DNA from: Planctomycetota bacterium
GTDB lineage: Bacteria; Planctomycetota; UBA1135; GCA-002686595
Assembly: GCA_016779205.1 (NCBI GenBank)
Contig: JADHOC010000008.1
Coordinates: forward strand, 1 to 64,000
Direction of reading: 5' to 3'
Length of the DNA stretch: 64,000 nucleotides
The position numbers and the translations under genes are program-made. Shown one piece after another: positions 37,470-47,200 of this stretch. Within the stretch, counting starts at the first letter, position 1, and the number at the start of each line of letters is the position of its first letter. The notes beneath the pieces are model-generated. The model searched no databases. It was not told the origin of the DNA and saw nothing but the letters and a program-made list of their open reading frames with translations.

Positions 37470-39026
37470 TTACGCGCGCTGCGAGCTGAAGTTGACGTCG
37501 AGGAGGTGGTACTTGCGCATCTTGTTGAAGAGTGTCGAGCGGTTGATCCCAAGCTCCGCGGCGGCGCGATCACGGCGGCCCTCATTTCGAGCCAGTGAGC
37601 GCTCGATGAGGAGCTTCTCCGGGCCCTCGAGGGCAACCCGGAGCGGGATCGCTCGGGTCAGGTCCGAGAGCCACTCGAGGCCCGCCGGGATGGAGCCTGC
37701 CGGTGCGATCGAGGCGCCGGACGCGGCCTCTTCGAGGAGGTCCTGTCCCAGATCAGAGACATCGAGGAGGCCCCTGGGGCCCCCCGACTCGCCGCCTCCT
37801 GAGAGGATCACTGCGCGCTCGAGGGAATGCTCGAGCTGGCGGACGTTGCCCGGGAAGCGCGCCGACGCGAGGATCCGGAGGGCGGCGGGGGAGATTCCGC
37901 GGATGGGCTTTTGGTACTCGGCGGCGAAGCGATCGACGAACCCGCTGGCGAGGGCGGCCAGGTCCCCCGGGCGCTCCCGGAGGGGTGGCAGGGCGACCTC
38001 GACCACCCTCAGTCGCCAGAGGAGGTCCTCCCTGAACTCTCCGGCCTCGACCTTCGCCTCGAGGTCCGCGTTGGTCGCGGCGACGATGCGGACGTCCGAG
38101 GTGCGGGTCTTGGATTCACCCACGCGCTCGAAGGCGCGGTCCTGTACGGCCCGCAGGAGCTTGACCTGCAGCTCGAGGGGCGCGGAGTCGACCTCGTCCA
38201 GGAAGATCGTGCCGCCGTCGGCGGCCTCGAAGCGCCCCGCGCGATCCTGGGCCGCGCCGGTGAAGGCGCCCTTGGCGTGACCGAAGAGCTCGGACTCGAG
38301 CAGGCCCGCGGGCAGCGCGCCGCAGTTGACCTCGACGAAGGGCCCCGCGCGGCGGCTCGAGGTCTGGTGCAGGGTCCTCGCCATGAGCGACTTGCCCGTG
38401 CCGGTCTCTCCCAGCAGGAGGACCGTGGCCCGGGTGTCGGCCACTGACTCGAGGATGCGCAGGGCCTGCTTCAGCTTGGTGTCACGCGTCTTGATGCTCC
38501 CGAAGGAGTACCGCTCGTCCAGCTGTTCACGGAGGGATTCGTTCTCGCGGGCGAGGGAGTGCCGTTCCAGAGCCCGGGCAGTGGCGACCACGAGGTCCGC
38601 GTCGGACGGGGCCGCGGTGGTCGCGGTGACGCCAAGGGCCTCGGCGCGGGCGGTGTCGCCGATGAGGACCACGGCGGGCCGACCGTCCACGTTGGCGAGG
38701 GCCAGCACATCCTCGTCGTCCGCGTCCTCGGCCCGGACGAGAATCGCCTCGTGGCGGTCCGGACCTGCGAGCAGGGCGCCCAGGGTCTCATCTCCGGCGT
38801 GGTGGCGACCTGCGGCCGACCGCTCAGCGAGCATGGCGCAGGTGCGGCGCCCGCGCTGGACGTCACCGTCGATGACGAGGACCCGGCGGCCGCGCAGGAT
38901 GGACTCCCCGGGGGCCCGCCGCGGGTAAGGGCGGGGCGCGAAGCTCAGGTCGGGCCCGATGCTGGAGTGGGGGGGGCGGTGTTGAGCGCCTTCGACATGA
39001 CCTTCCATGTCGATCTCTTTCGACAT
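37470..39026 (-). CDS. Sigma-54-dependent transcriptional activator with degenerate receiver domain
   Basis: The protein has 518 residues. The AAA+ domain is complete: Walker A GETGTGKS (206-213), the sigma-54 contact loop GAFTGA (253-258), Walker B TIFLDEVD (273-280) and an Arg-finger region. A Fis-type HTH lies at the C-terminus (RDRAAAELGINRSTLFNKM). The N-terminal 45-155 looks like a receiver domain (RRVLVIDGD) but the expected phospho-acceptor Asp strand reads ILVRAEDAD, so phosphorylation control is doubtful. It resembles PrsR-type regulators of exosortase loci. ATG 39026 or the internal ATG 39008 could start it; an 8-bp palindrome overlaps this region. Confidence 0.9.
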   Translation of the reverse strand: MSKEIDMEGHVEGAQHRPPHSSIGPDLSFAPRPYPRRAPGESILRGRRVLVIDGDVQRGRRTCAMLAERSAAGRHHAGDETLGALLAGPDRHEAILVRAEDADDEDVLALANVDGRPAVVLIGDTARAEALGVTATTAAPSDADLVVATARALERHSLARENESLREQLDERYSFGSIKTRDTKLKQALRILESVADTRATVLLLGETGTGKSLMARTLHQTSSRRAGPFVEVNCGALPAGLLESELFGHAKGAFTGAAQDRAGRFEAADGGTIFLDEVDSAPLELQVKLLRAVQDRAFERVGESKTRTSDVRIVAATNADLEAKVEAGEFREDLLWRLRVVEVALPPLRERPGDLAALASGFVDRFAAEYQKPIRGISPAALRILASARFPGNVRQLEHSLERAVILSGGGESGGPRGLLDVSDLGQDLLEEAASGASIAPAGSIPAGLEWLSDLTRAIPLRVALEGPEKLLIERSLARNEGRRDRAAAELGINRSTLFNKMRKYHLLDVNFSSQRA

Positions 39027-39098
39027 CCGTGTCCCGTTGTCTGAACAGGGACGTCGCCGGGCGAGTGTCCCGAGGCCTCGCCCCCCTCGCCCCTGGGT

Positions 39099-40862
39099 TC
39101 AGGCGCGCGGCGCGCCCGAGAATGAGACATCAAACACCCGGTGGCCGCCCTCCTCGTCCCGCAGGACGAGGTCGCCCCCCTGGCCGACGGCGATGGCGCC
39201 GGCGGCGGCCAGGGCGTTGGCGCCGATGTCGGGGAGCCGCGCCTTTAGGGCGTAGGGCTGGATCGCCTCGGCCGGGGAGAGGTTGGCCATGGGGCCCGCC
39301 GGGAAGCGGATGTGGACGCAGGGGGCGCCGTCGTCTCCTGCGTCGATGGACACGCGGATGACGTCCCCCGGACCGGCGCACCCGATCGCGGTGAGCAGCA
39401 GCGCCTCCAGGGCCATGGTGACCAGCAGCTTGTCCGCCTCGATCGGGGCCCCGTCCACCCGGGAGCGGAAGAGGATCCGGGGGGCGTCGGGGGCTTGACC
39501 GGCGAGCGCCCCGAGCTGCTCCTCGAGGAGGACGCCGAGGTCGAAGGCCTGCTCGCCGCGGGGCGGCGGGGCGGCGACGTAGCCGATGGTCCTCGTGAAC
39601 TGCCGGAGCTGGCCCAGCTCGCGCTCGAGGCCGAGGTGAGCGTGGGTGGAGCGCGCGGTCAGGTCCAGGGCCTGGACGATGTCCGCGAGGTCAGCGATCT
39701 GGTCCTTCAGCCAGGCGGGGCGCCGGGAGTCCGTCGCCGCAGCGTCGGCCTCCGGGACGCCATGGGCCGAGGGGGCGGCGGGCGCCGGCGCGGTGTCCGT
39801 CCCCTCCTCCACGGTGCCCTGCGCGGCCTCGTTCTCCAGCGGAGCCTCCTGATGGGGCTCTTCCTGTGGCGGCGCGGCGGGATCTTCGACCGGAGCCTCG
39901 CGACCCGCCGGCTCCATGGCGGGGATCACGAAGTCATCGCTCTCTCCAAAGAAGGCCTCGATCTCCTCGTTGGTGAGCAGCGGACCGTCCAGGGAGTGGG
40001 CATCGGCGTCGGCGGGCTCGATGGGGGCCGCGCTCTCCTCCGGCGCAGTCCCGGCGTGGCCTTGCGGCTGCAGGGCGGGGGCGGGGCCGCGGAGCGTGGA
40101 CTCCGGGACGGGGATCGGGCGCTCCACCTGGGAGGTGGGGGCACGCAGGAAGGCGGAGCGCGGGCGCTCGGCTGGGGCGTGCCCGTACGGCCCCCCCTCA
40201 CCTGACATCACCTCGGCGGCGACGCCGTCCTCGACGGCCAACGGCTCGGTCGTGCCACGGGTCCAATCGGCGGCAGCAGCAGCTCCAGCCACCTCGGTGG
40301 CCTGGCCGTGGCCGAGGATGGACTCGATCTCACTCAGCTCCACATCGCGCCGGTCGTCGGGGTCCGGGTCGTCGTGGTCTTGCGGTGGAGCGTCTCCATC
40401 GGAGCGGGGCGCATCGCGACGCTTGCTCTCCGGTGGTCCCGGCATCGCGGCGGCGGCAGCGGGCGCCGGGGATCGCTCCGCATCCGGCCTGGCAGCCCGT
40501 GGGGTCGCTCCCGCCGCGAGCTCCTCGAGGGTCTCCACGTCGATGGGCCAGGGGAGCCTCGCCCCGCGGACGCCCGCGTCGTCGAACGGGGCCTCGCTGC
40601 CCGCTTCACCCCCGACCCACAGGATGCGGCTTCCTGGAGTGCCCTCCTGCCAGCGTCGCAGGAGCCCGGCGTCAGCGAAAGGGACGTCCTTCAGGTCGGC
40701 GACCAGCAGGGCCCCCGCCGCCGCGTCGATCTCGAACAGCTCCATGGCGTCGTCCACCCGTTCGACCCGGCCTGGAGTTGCCCCTGAGGCCACCAGGAGG
40801 CCATCCAGCCGGACGAGGCGGGGCGAGGAGAGGACGATGATCCGGGCGCGGGCCATGGGCAC
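39099..40862 (-). CDS. Degenerate receiver-linker-ATPase-like signalling protein
   Basis: The protein has 587 residues. Residues 7-120 have a receiver-like pattern (LLVADLKDVPFAD with D56, then a hydrophobic RILWVGG strand) but lack the paired acidic residues. Residues 120-390 are low-complexity Pro/Ala/Glu/Asp linker. Residues 395-585 resemble a dimerisation helix and a histidine-kinase ATP-binding fold: QFTRTIGYV, FDLGVLLEEQLGAL, EALLLTAIGCAGPGDVIRVSID. The expected phospho-His and the N-box Asn are missing (ALLLTA in place of NLL-NA), so kinase activity is doubtful. It lies directly upstream of the sigma-54 activator and would partner with it. The family is not confidently known. Confidence 0.65.
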   Translation of the reverse strand: MPMARARIIVLSSPRLVRLDGLLVASGATPGRVERVDDAMELFEIDAAAGALLVADLKDVPFADAGLLRRWQEGTPGSRILWVGGEAGSEAPFDDAGVRGARLPWPIDVETLEELAAGATPRAARPDAERSPAPAAAAAMPGPPESKRRDAPRSDGDAPPQDHDDPDPDDRRDVELSEIESILGHGQATEVAGAAAAADWTRGTTEPLAVEDGVAAEVMSGEGGPYGHAPAERPRSAFLRAPTSQVERPIPVPESTLRGPAPALQPQGHAGTAPEESAAPIEPADADAHSLDGPLLTNEEIEAFFGESDDFVIPAMEPAGREAPVEDPAAPPQEEPHQEAPLENEAAQGTVEEGTDTAPAPAAPSAHGVPEADAAATDSRRPAWLKDQIADLADIVQALDLTARSTHAHLGLERELGQLRQFTRTIGYVAAPPPRGEQAFDLGVLLEEQLGALAGQAPDAPRILFRSRVDGAPIEADKLLVTMALEALLLTAIGCAGPGDVIRVSIDAGDDGAPCVHIRFPAGPMANLSPAEAIQPYALKARLPDIGANALAAAGAIAVGQGGDLVLRDEEGGHRVFDVSFSGAPRA

Positions 40863-40969
40863 AGCTTACGGATGGCGAGGCCCGATCCCCACGCTGGATC
40901 GCAGGACTGCGGGCGACCTGCCCTGGGGATCGCCCCAATCCGGTGCACGGGAAGAGTGGGGGGGCTGCT

Positions 40970-41000
40970 CTGACCCTCCGGGGCGCGGGCTCCCTATAGT
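40970..41000 (+). promoter_or_regulatory. Possible sigma-70 promoter of the GT2 genes
   Basis: A tatagt (40995-41000) matches the -10 consensus at five of six positions. A ctgacc (40970-40975) could be the -35, but the 19-bp spacer is long. It would start transcripts about 70 nt upstream of the first GT2 gene, in the region divergent from the signalling gene. Confidence 0.35.
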
Positions 41001-41074
41001 CGCGGCACCCCTGGCGCCGAAGACCCCCCTTGAGGGGCCCCAGAGCGCGGAATCACCGGTACGAAAGCAGTCAG

Positions 41075-42097
41075 ATGGCCCCCGAAGACACCCTAGAGAG
41101 CATGGACGCGCGCGCCGACCGCAACGGCGCCCTCGTGGATCTCTCCCTGGTGGTCCCGGTGTTCGACGAGGAGGAGAACCTGCCCAAGCTCCACGCGGAG
41201 ATCGTGCGCCACGTGGGGGGCATGGGGATCACCTGGGAGGTGGTCTACGTGGATGACCGGAGCGAGGATCGCTCTTTCGATGTCCTCATGGAGCTCCGGG
41301 CCTCCGACCCCCACGTCCGCGTCGTCCGCTTCAGGCGGAACTTCGGGCAGACCCCCGCCATGAGCGCGGGCTTCGAGCACAGCCGCGGCGCCGTGGTGGT
41401 CACCCTCGACGCGGACCTGCAGAACGACCCCGCGGACATCCCCGCGCTGGTGGCCAAGCTCGACGAGGGCTACGACATCGTGGTGGGGTGGCGGAAGAAC
41501 CGGCAGGACGGGCTCGTGCTCCGGAAGGTGCCCTCGCGCATCGCGAACCGGTTGATCGCGCGGCTCACCGGGGCCACGGTCCACGACACCGGCTGCACCC
41601 TGAAGGCCTTCCGGCGTGAGCTGGTGGAGAACCTCCCCATCTACGCCGAGCAGCATCGCTTCCTGCCGGTGCTGGCGCTCGCGAGCGGCGCCCGGATCTC
41701 GGAGATCGTCGTGCACCACCGACCCCGCATCCACGGGGTCAGCAAGTACGGGATCGGGCGGGCCGTGCGCGTGGCGCTCGACCTGCTGACGATGAAGATG
41801 CTCAGCTCCTTCGCGAAGAGCCCGCTGCCGTACTTCACGCTCCTCTCGATCCCCTTCGTGGTCACGCCTCCCCTCTACTTCATGGCGGCCCTGATGACCT
41901 CCGACGCGCCCACCTTCGATAGCGGCTGGGGGCAGGCGGCGCTCTTCACCCTCGGCCTCATGGCCTCCGCGGGGGTGTACTTCGTGCTGCTGGGCCTGCT
42001 CGCGGAGCTCGTGGTCAAGCTCTTCCGCAGGAGTGACCGTCCGCTCAGCACCGCCGACGGCGGGCCCGTGATGGTCAGGACCGGGGGCGTGGCATGA
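41075..42097 (+). CDS. GT2 glycosyltransferase, DPM1/ArnC-like
   Basis: The protein has 340 residues. GT-A fold with VVPVFDEEENLP, VYVDDRSEDRS, RFRRNFGQTPAMSAG and the metal-binding DAD at 112-114 in TLDADLQNDP. Two C-terminal membrane helices. Such proteins move a sugar from a nucleotide to polyprenyl phosphate on the cytoplasmic face. ATG 41075 is the first after the likely promoter; an ATG at 41102 is an alternative. It overlaps the second GT2 gene by 4 nt (ATGA), which implies a functional pair. Confidence 0.88.
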   Translation: MAPEDTLESMDARADRNGALVDLSLVVPVFDEEENLPKLHAEIVRHVGGMGITWEVVYVDDRSEDRSFDVLMELRASDPHVRVVRFRRNFGQTPAMSAGFEHSRGAVVVTLDADLQNDPADIPALVAKLDEGYDIVVGWRKNRQDGLVLRKVPSRIANRLIARLTGATVHDTGCTLKAFRRELVENLPIYAEQHRFLPVLALASGARISEIVVHHRPRIHGVSKYGIGRAVRVALDLLTMKMLSSFAKSPLPYFTLLSIPFVVTPPLYFMAALMTSDAPTFDSGWGQAALFTLGLMASAGVYFVLLGLLAELVVKLFRRSDRPLSTADGGPVMVRTGGVA

Positions 42098-43092
42098 CCG
42101 AGGTGATCCAACCCGTGCAGGCCGAGGCCTCCGTCCTCGTCTCCAACGCGGCGCCGGACGTGACCATCGTCTTCCCCGTGCAGACGCAGAAGGCGGAGAT
42201 CGACAGCGTCCTCGGCGCGCTCGGCTCCACCCTCGAGCGCCTGGGTTACACGTGGGAGTGCATCCTGGTCTTCGACGGGATCAAGGGGGCCCTCTGGGAG
42301 CACGCGACCGCGCTCCAGGAGAAGACCCGTGATCAGGTCCGCACGATCGCCTTGCACAAGGCCTTCGGTGAGTCGGTCTGCCTCTCGAGCGCCTTTGACC
42401 ACGCCCGAGGCGGGTTGATCCTGACCACGCCTCCCTACGTCCAGTCGGACCCTGACGGGCTGCAGGCGATCTTCGAGAGCATCGACGACGGCGCGGACTT
42501 CGTCACCACGCGCCGGACGCCGCGGATCGACTCGAAGCTCAATCAGCTGCAGTCCTTCGCCTTCAACTGGATCGTCCGGAAGGTGGTGGGTGCGAGCTTC
42601 CACGACCTCAACAGCACGCTGCGGGTGATGCGCCGCGAGGTCCTCGATCAGATGACGATCTACGGGAACATGTACCGCTACCTGCCGGCGGTCGCGTACC
42701 GACAGGGCTTCCGGGTGGACGAGGTGGACGTCCGTCACCTCACGGAGTGGGGTGACAACAGCGTCTTCGGACCGGGGATCTACCTGCGCCGGGCGCTCGA
42801 CGTCCTCGGGCTGATGTTCCTCGCGCGCTTCACCCACAAGCCGCTGCGCTTCTTCGGCTCCCTCGGGGGGACCTTGATGTTCGCCGGCGGTCTCCTGGCC
42901 AGCGTCGCGCTCTTGGAGTGGGCGCTCCGGAGCGGCGACTTCTCCCTGTACAAGACCCCGTTCTTCCTCGTGGGAGTCCTCATGGGGGTCCTGGGGGCCC
43001 AGATTGTCGGCTTCGGCCTCGTGGGTGAGATCATCGTGTTCACCCAGGCTCGTAACGTCCGGGAGTATCGGATCGAGCGGATCTACGAGTGA
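42094..43092 (+). CDS. GT2-like protein lacking nucleotide-binding motifs (probable pseudo-enzyme)
   Basis: The protein has 332 residues and aligns along its whole length with the upstream GT2, including the two C-terminal membrane helices. The three donor-binding motifs are altered: VFPVQTQKAEID in place of PVFDEEENLP, ILVFDGIKGAL in place of VYVDDRSEDRS, and TPPYVQSDP (112-120) in place of LDADLQNDP, so the metal-binding Asp pair is lost. It is unlikely to bind nucleotide-sugar and metal in the usual way. A regulatory or structural partner of the active enzyme is the simplest idea; an altered substrate is the alternative. Its stop overlaps the next gene by one base (TGATG). Confidence 0.85.
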   Translation: MTEVIQPVQAEASVLVSNAAPDVTIVFPVQTQKAEIDSVLGALGSTLERLGYTWECILVFDGIKGALWEHATALQEKTRDQVRTIALHKAFGESVCLSSAFDHARGGLILTTPPYVQSDPDGLQAIFESIDDGADFVTTRRTPRIDSKLNQLQSFAFNWIVRKVVGASFHDLNSTLRVMRREVLDQMTIYGNMYRYLPAVAYRQGFRVDEVDVRHLTEWGDNSVFGPGIYLRRALDVLGLMFLARFTHKPLRFFGSLGGTLMFAGGLLASVALLEWALRSGDFSLYKTPFFLVGVLMGVLGAQIVGFGLVGEIIVFTQARNVREYRIERIYE

Positions 43093-44183
43093 TGGGGCCC
43101 AAGAGCGATACATCCAGCGACGCCACGGTCGATGGGGGGAGCCCCGGTGCGCTCGTCGTGCGCGCGGCTCTGCCGGAGGACGCGGGGGCCGTGGACGCCT
43201 TCGTCCTCTCCGCCGAGCACGGGACGTTCTTTCACCTGACGGGTTGGACCCGCGCCGTGGTGGAGGAGTTCGGTCACCGTGACCGCTCCCTCGTGGCCCT
43301 GCGCGGAGACGACGTCGTCGGCGTCCTGCCGCTGACGGAGTGCGCCGGGCTCCTGGGGGGACGCGCGTTGATCTCCAACGCCTATGCGGTCTACGGCGGA
43401 CCCGCTGCGGTGGACCGGGAGGTCGAGCTGGCGCTCGTGCGCGCCGCGGAGGAGCTGGCGGTGTCGGAGCAGGTCGGCCGCCTGGAGCTGAGGTGCCAGC
43501 GCGACATCGACGTGGGCTTCGAGCGCCTGGATCTCCACGCGACCTTCATCCGAGAGCTTCCCGGCAGTCCCGATGAGGTGCTCAAGCGCATGCCGAAGAA
43601 GGCGCGTGCGGACGCCCGCAAGGCACGACAGCAGCATGGGCTGACCCTCCGCGAGGGCCGCTGGTACGTGGGCGACCTCGTCAGGCTCTTCCACGAGAAC
43701 AAGCAGACCCTGGGCTCACCCGCCTTGCCGGCCACGTTCTTCGCGCGGCTGCTCGCGATCTTCCCCGAGCGGGCGACCATCCACCTCACCAAGCTCGGTG
43801 ACGAGCCGGTGATGGCGGTGATGTCGTTCCTCTTCCGTGACCAGGTCCTCGCGTACTACTCCGGGTCAGCGGCCCACGCGGACCGCCGCTGCAAGGCGAG
43901 CGCCTTCACCTACATGGCGCTCCAGGAGTGGTCCGTCGCGGCGGGCTACCGGGTGTTCGACTTCGGACGAAGCCGCAAGGAGTCCGGAGCCTTCGCCTTC
44001 AAGGCCCGCCAGGGGTTCGAGCCTGCCGAGCTCTACTACCAGATCCGGCGTGTCCGGGACCAGGCGCTTCCGAGCCTCAACCCGTCCAACCCCAAGACGC
44101 TCATCCTCCAGCGCACCTGGCGCAGCCTCCCCGCGGGGCTGGCCACCCGGCTCTCGGGCAGGGCGTCCCGCTACCTCCCCTGA
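43092..44183 (+). CDS. FemAB/GNAT-like protein, exosortase-associated type
   Basis: The protein has 363 residues with two acyltransferase-like folds. Segments include ISNAYAVYGGPAA, RMPKKARADARKA (a basic helix typical of FemAB family members near exosortase loci, TIGR03019-like), VMSFLFRDQVLAYYSG and a C-terminal FDFGRSRKESGAFAFKARQG. Relatives add amino acids or acyl groups using aminoacyl-tRNA or acyl-CoA; the substrate here is unknown, possibly a sugar amine made by the deacetylase. The start is ATG 43092, overlapping the previous stop; a GTG 3 nt earlier is the alternative. Confidence 0.85.
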   Translation: MGPKSDTSSDATVDGGSPGALVVRAALPEDAGAVDAFVLSAEHGTFFHLTGWTRAVVEEFGHRDRSLVALRGDDVVGVLPLTECAGLLGGRALISNAYAVYGGPAAVDREVELALVRAAEELAVSEQVGRLELRCQRDIDVGFERLDLHATFIRELPGSPDEVLKRMPKKARADARKARQQHGLTLREGRWYVGDLVRLFHENKQTLGSPALPATFFARLLAIFPERATIHLTKLGDEPVMAVMSFLFRDQVLAYYSGSAAHADRRCKASAFTYMALQEWSVAAGYRVFDFGRSRKESGAFAFKARQGFEPAELYYQIRRVRDQALPSLNPSNPKTLILQRTWRSLPAGLATRLSGRASRYLP

Positions 44184-44225
44184 GGTCGTCGGGGCGGGAG
44201 GCGAGACGCCCTCGAGGTGGGGCCC

Positions 44226-47200
44226 TCAGCCCTGGAAGCCGGACTGGAAGGCGCCGCGGAGGTCCTCGACGCCGAGGTCGATGAGGGGCTTGCCGGAGAC
44301 GCCCTTGATGACGAGCCGGTCCTTCTTGGAGACCCGCCCGATGGGGGTGGTGGCGATGCCCATCATCTTCGTCTGGAAGTTGAACTTCTTGCCCGGCTCC
44401 ACCTCGACCAGGAAGCGCGTGCAGGACTCGGAGAAGAGCAGCGTCGCGTCGGGGTCGTAGCCCTCGCCGAACTCCTCGCGGTCGATGACCGCGAGGTCAA
44501 TGTCGGCCCCGTGGCCTCCGGCCATGCACATCTCCGCCGCCGCGACGGCGAGCCCTCCCTCGGAGAGGTCGTGGCAGGCGCGGATCTGGCGGAGCTTGGT
44601 GGCCCCGTGGAGCTTGCGCAGGCAGGTGGGCGCGCGCTCGAGATCCGGGCGAGGCACCCTGCCGCCGTCCAGGCCGAGCAGGTCCAGCCACTCGGAGCCG
44701 CCGAGTTCGGCGTTCGTGACGCCCACCAGGAGCAGCAGGTTGCCGGGCTGCTTGGCGTCCATGGTCACGGCGTTGGCCACGCTCGGGACCCGGCTCATGG
44801 CGGTCACGTACAGGGTCGGGGGGATGGACAGGGTCTCTTCGCCCACGCGGTACTCGTTGTTGAGCGAGTCCTTGCCGGAGACGAAGGGGGTCCCGTAGGC
44901 CATCGCCGCCGAGTAGCACCCGCGGCTCGCGTGCACCAGCGCGCCGAGGCGATCGGGCTTGTCGCAGTTGCCCCAGGAGAAGTTGTCGAGGATGGCCGTG
45001 TGGTCGGGGTCTCCGCCGCAGGCGACGACGTTGCGCATGGCCTCGTCGATGACCGCCTCTGCCATGGCCTCGGGGTCGAGGACGCCGTACCTGGGGTTGG
45101 CCCCGCAGCCCAGGGCGACGCCCTTGCGCGAGTCGGGGAGCGGGCGCAGGACGATGCCGTCGGAGGGGGCGTCGGCGCGCTCGCCGCTGAGCGGCTTGAT
45201 GACGCTCATGCCCTGCACCTCGTGGTCGTACTGGCGGATGATCCACTCCTTGCTGGCGATGTTGGGTCGCGCGAGCAGCGCGAGGAGCGCGGCGTTCCAG
45301 GGCTCCTCCGCCCCCTCGAAGGTCCCGGTGTCGCCGGGGCCCGGGCAGCCGGGGTCCGCGTGGTCGGGCGCGGTCCACTCGGCGCGCCGGGTCGGACGGG
45401 GGGTGCCCTCGTGGAGGAAGTGCATGGACATGTCACCCACGACCTCCCCCTCGTATCGGAGCACGAGGCGCCCGGTGTCGGTGTAGGTCCCGATGGCCGA
45501 GGCCTCGACCTCCTCGGACTCGAAGACGGCGATGAACTCGTCGAGGTTCTCCGCCGGAACCGCGAAGACCATCCGCTCCTGGGCCTCGCTGATCCAGATC
45601 TCCTCGGGGGTCAGGCCGGGGTACTTGAGGGGGACCTTCTCGAGGTCCACCTCGGCGCCGCACTCGGCGCCCATCTCGCCCACGGCGGAGGAGAGGCCGC
45701 CCGCGCCGCAGTCGGTGACGGCGCGGTAGAGCTTGAGGTCGCGTGCGCGAAGCAGCCCGTCGAGGACGCGCTTCTCCATGATCGGGTCCCCGATCTGAAC
45801 CGCGGCGGCGGAGACCATCTCGCTCTCCTCGGAGAGCTCGATGGAGGAGAAGGTCGCGCCGTGGATTCCGTCGCGGCCGGTGCGACCGCCGACGGAGACC
45901 ACGATGTCCCCCGCGTGGACCTCCTTGGTCGCGCAGTCCCGCGGGATGAGGCCCACGGTCCCCGCGTAGACCAGCGGGTTGCCGACGTAGCCCTCATGGA
46001 ACCACACCCCGCCAGAGACCGTGGGGATGCCCATTCGGTTGCCGTAGTCCCTGACGCCGTCCACCACGCCGCGCAGGATGCGGCGGGGGTGCATGGAGCC
46101 CTTGGGTACGTCCTCATCGGGGAGGTCGGTGGGGCCCACGAAGAACGCGTCGGTGTTGGCGATGGGCTTCGCCCCGAGGCCGACCCCGAGGATGTCGCGG
46201 ATGACCCCCCCGATGCCGGTACCCGCGCCGCCATAGGGGTCGATGGCGCTGGGGTGGTTGTGGGTCTCGACCTTCACCGCGAGGCACCAGCCGCCGCGCT
46301 CGGGGTCCACATCCGGTTCGAACTCGACGATGCCGGCGTTGTCGTGGAAGACGCTGACGCACCAGTCCTTGTCGAGGTCGAACGTGGCCTTTGCGATGGT
46401 GGACTTCAGGAGGTTGTCGATCACCTCACCGTCCATCTCGATCACGCCGCGGAAGGTCTTGTGCTGGCAGTGCTCGCTCCAGGTCTGCGCGATGGTCTCC
46501 AGCTCGCAGAGGCTCGGCTCGCGTCCCTCCGCGGCGTAGTGCGCCTGCACCTCCTTCATCTCGGTGAGGTTGAGGGAGAGGGCACCTTCGGTCGAGAGGC
46601 GGACGAGGCCGTCGTCATCAAGGTCGCCGATGGGGACCTCGACTCGTCCATGGCGCGGCCGCGGATCGGGGGCGCCGTAGGGGAGCGACTCGGAGCCGAT
46701 GGAGATGGCCTCGATGACCTCGTTGGCGAGCGCGGCCCGGGCGGCCTCGTCCAGGCGCCCCGCGTCGGCGCCCTCCTCGAGGGTGATCTCCCACGCCCGG
46801 AACGTGCTGACGACGCCCCGGCTCTCGGGGGCCAGCATCCCGTCGTCCCGGAGGGCGTCCTCGAGGGTCTGGGCGACAGGGTCCATCACTCCAGGCTTGC
46901 GGGCCACGAGGACGCGGTGGCTGCCGGGGGTCGCCGCGGGCGCTGACTTTGGCGCCGTGACCCGCGCGTCGTCGACCACGGGGTCCACGAGGAACTCCTT
47001 CATGGCCCGCTCGCGGGCGGCGTCGTCGAGGCCGGGCGGCAGCAGGTAGCCCCTTCCCAGTCGGACCTCTCGGACCCCATCGAGGCCGAGCTCCGTGAGG
47101 GCGGCCTGCGCGTGGACGCCCTCGGGGTCATCCACGCCGTCGCGACGAAAGACCTCGATGCGCCAGGCGTCGGGGAGGGGCGAGCTGCTGACGGAACCGG

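Noticed and set aside
44217..46946. A long plus-strand open frame opposite purL
   Set aside because: It is composed of Arg/Gly/Val/His-rich sequence typical of antisense frames in GC-rich DNA; purL is certain on the other strand.
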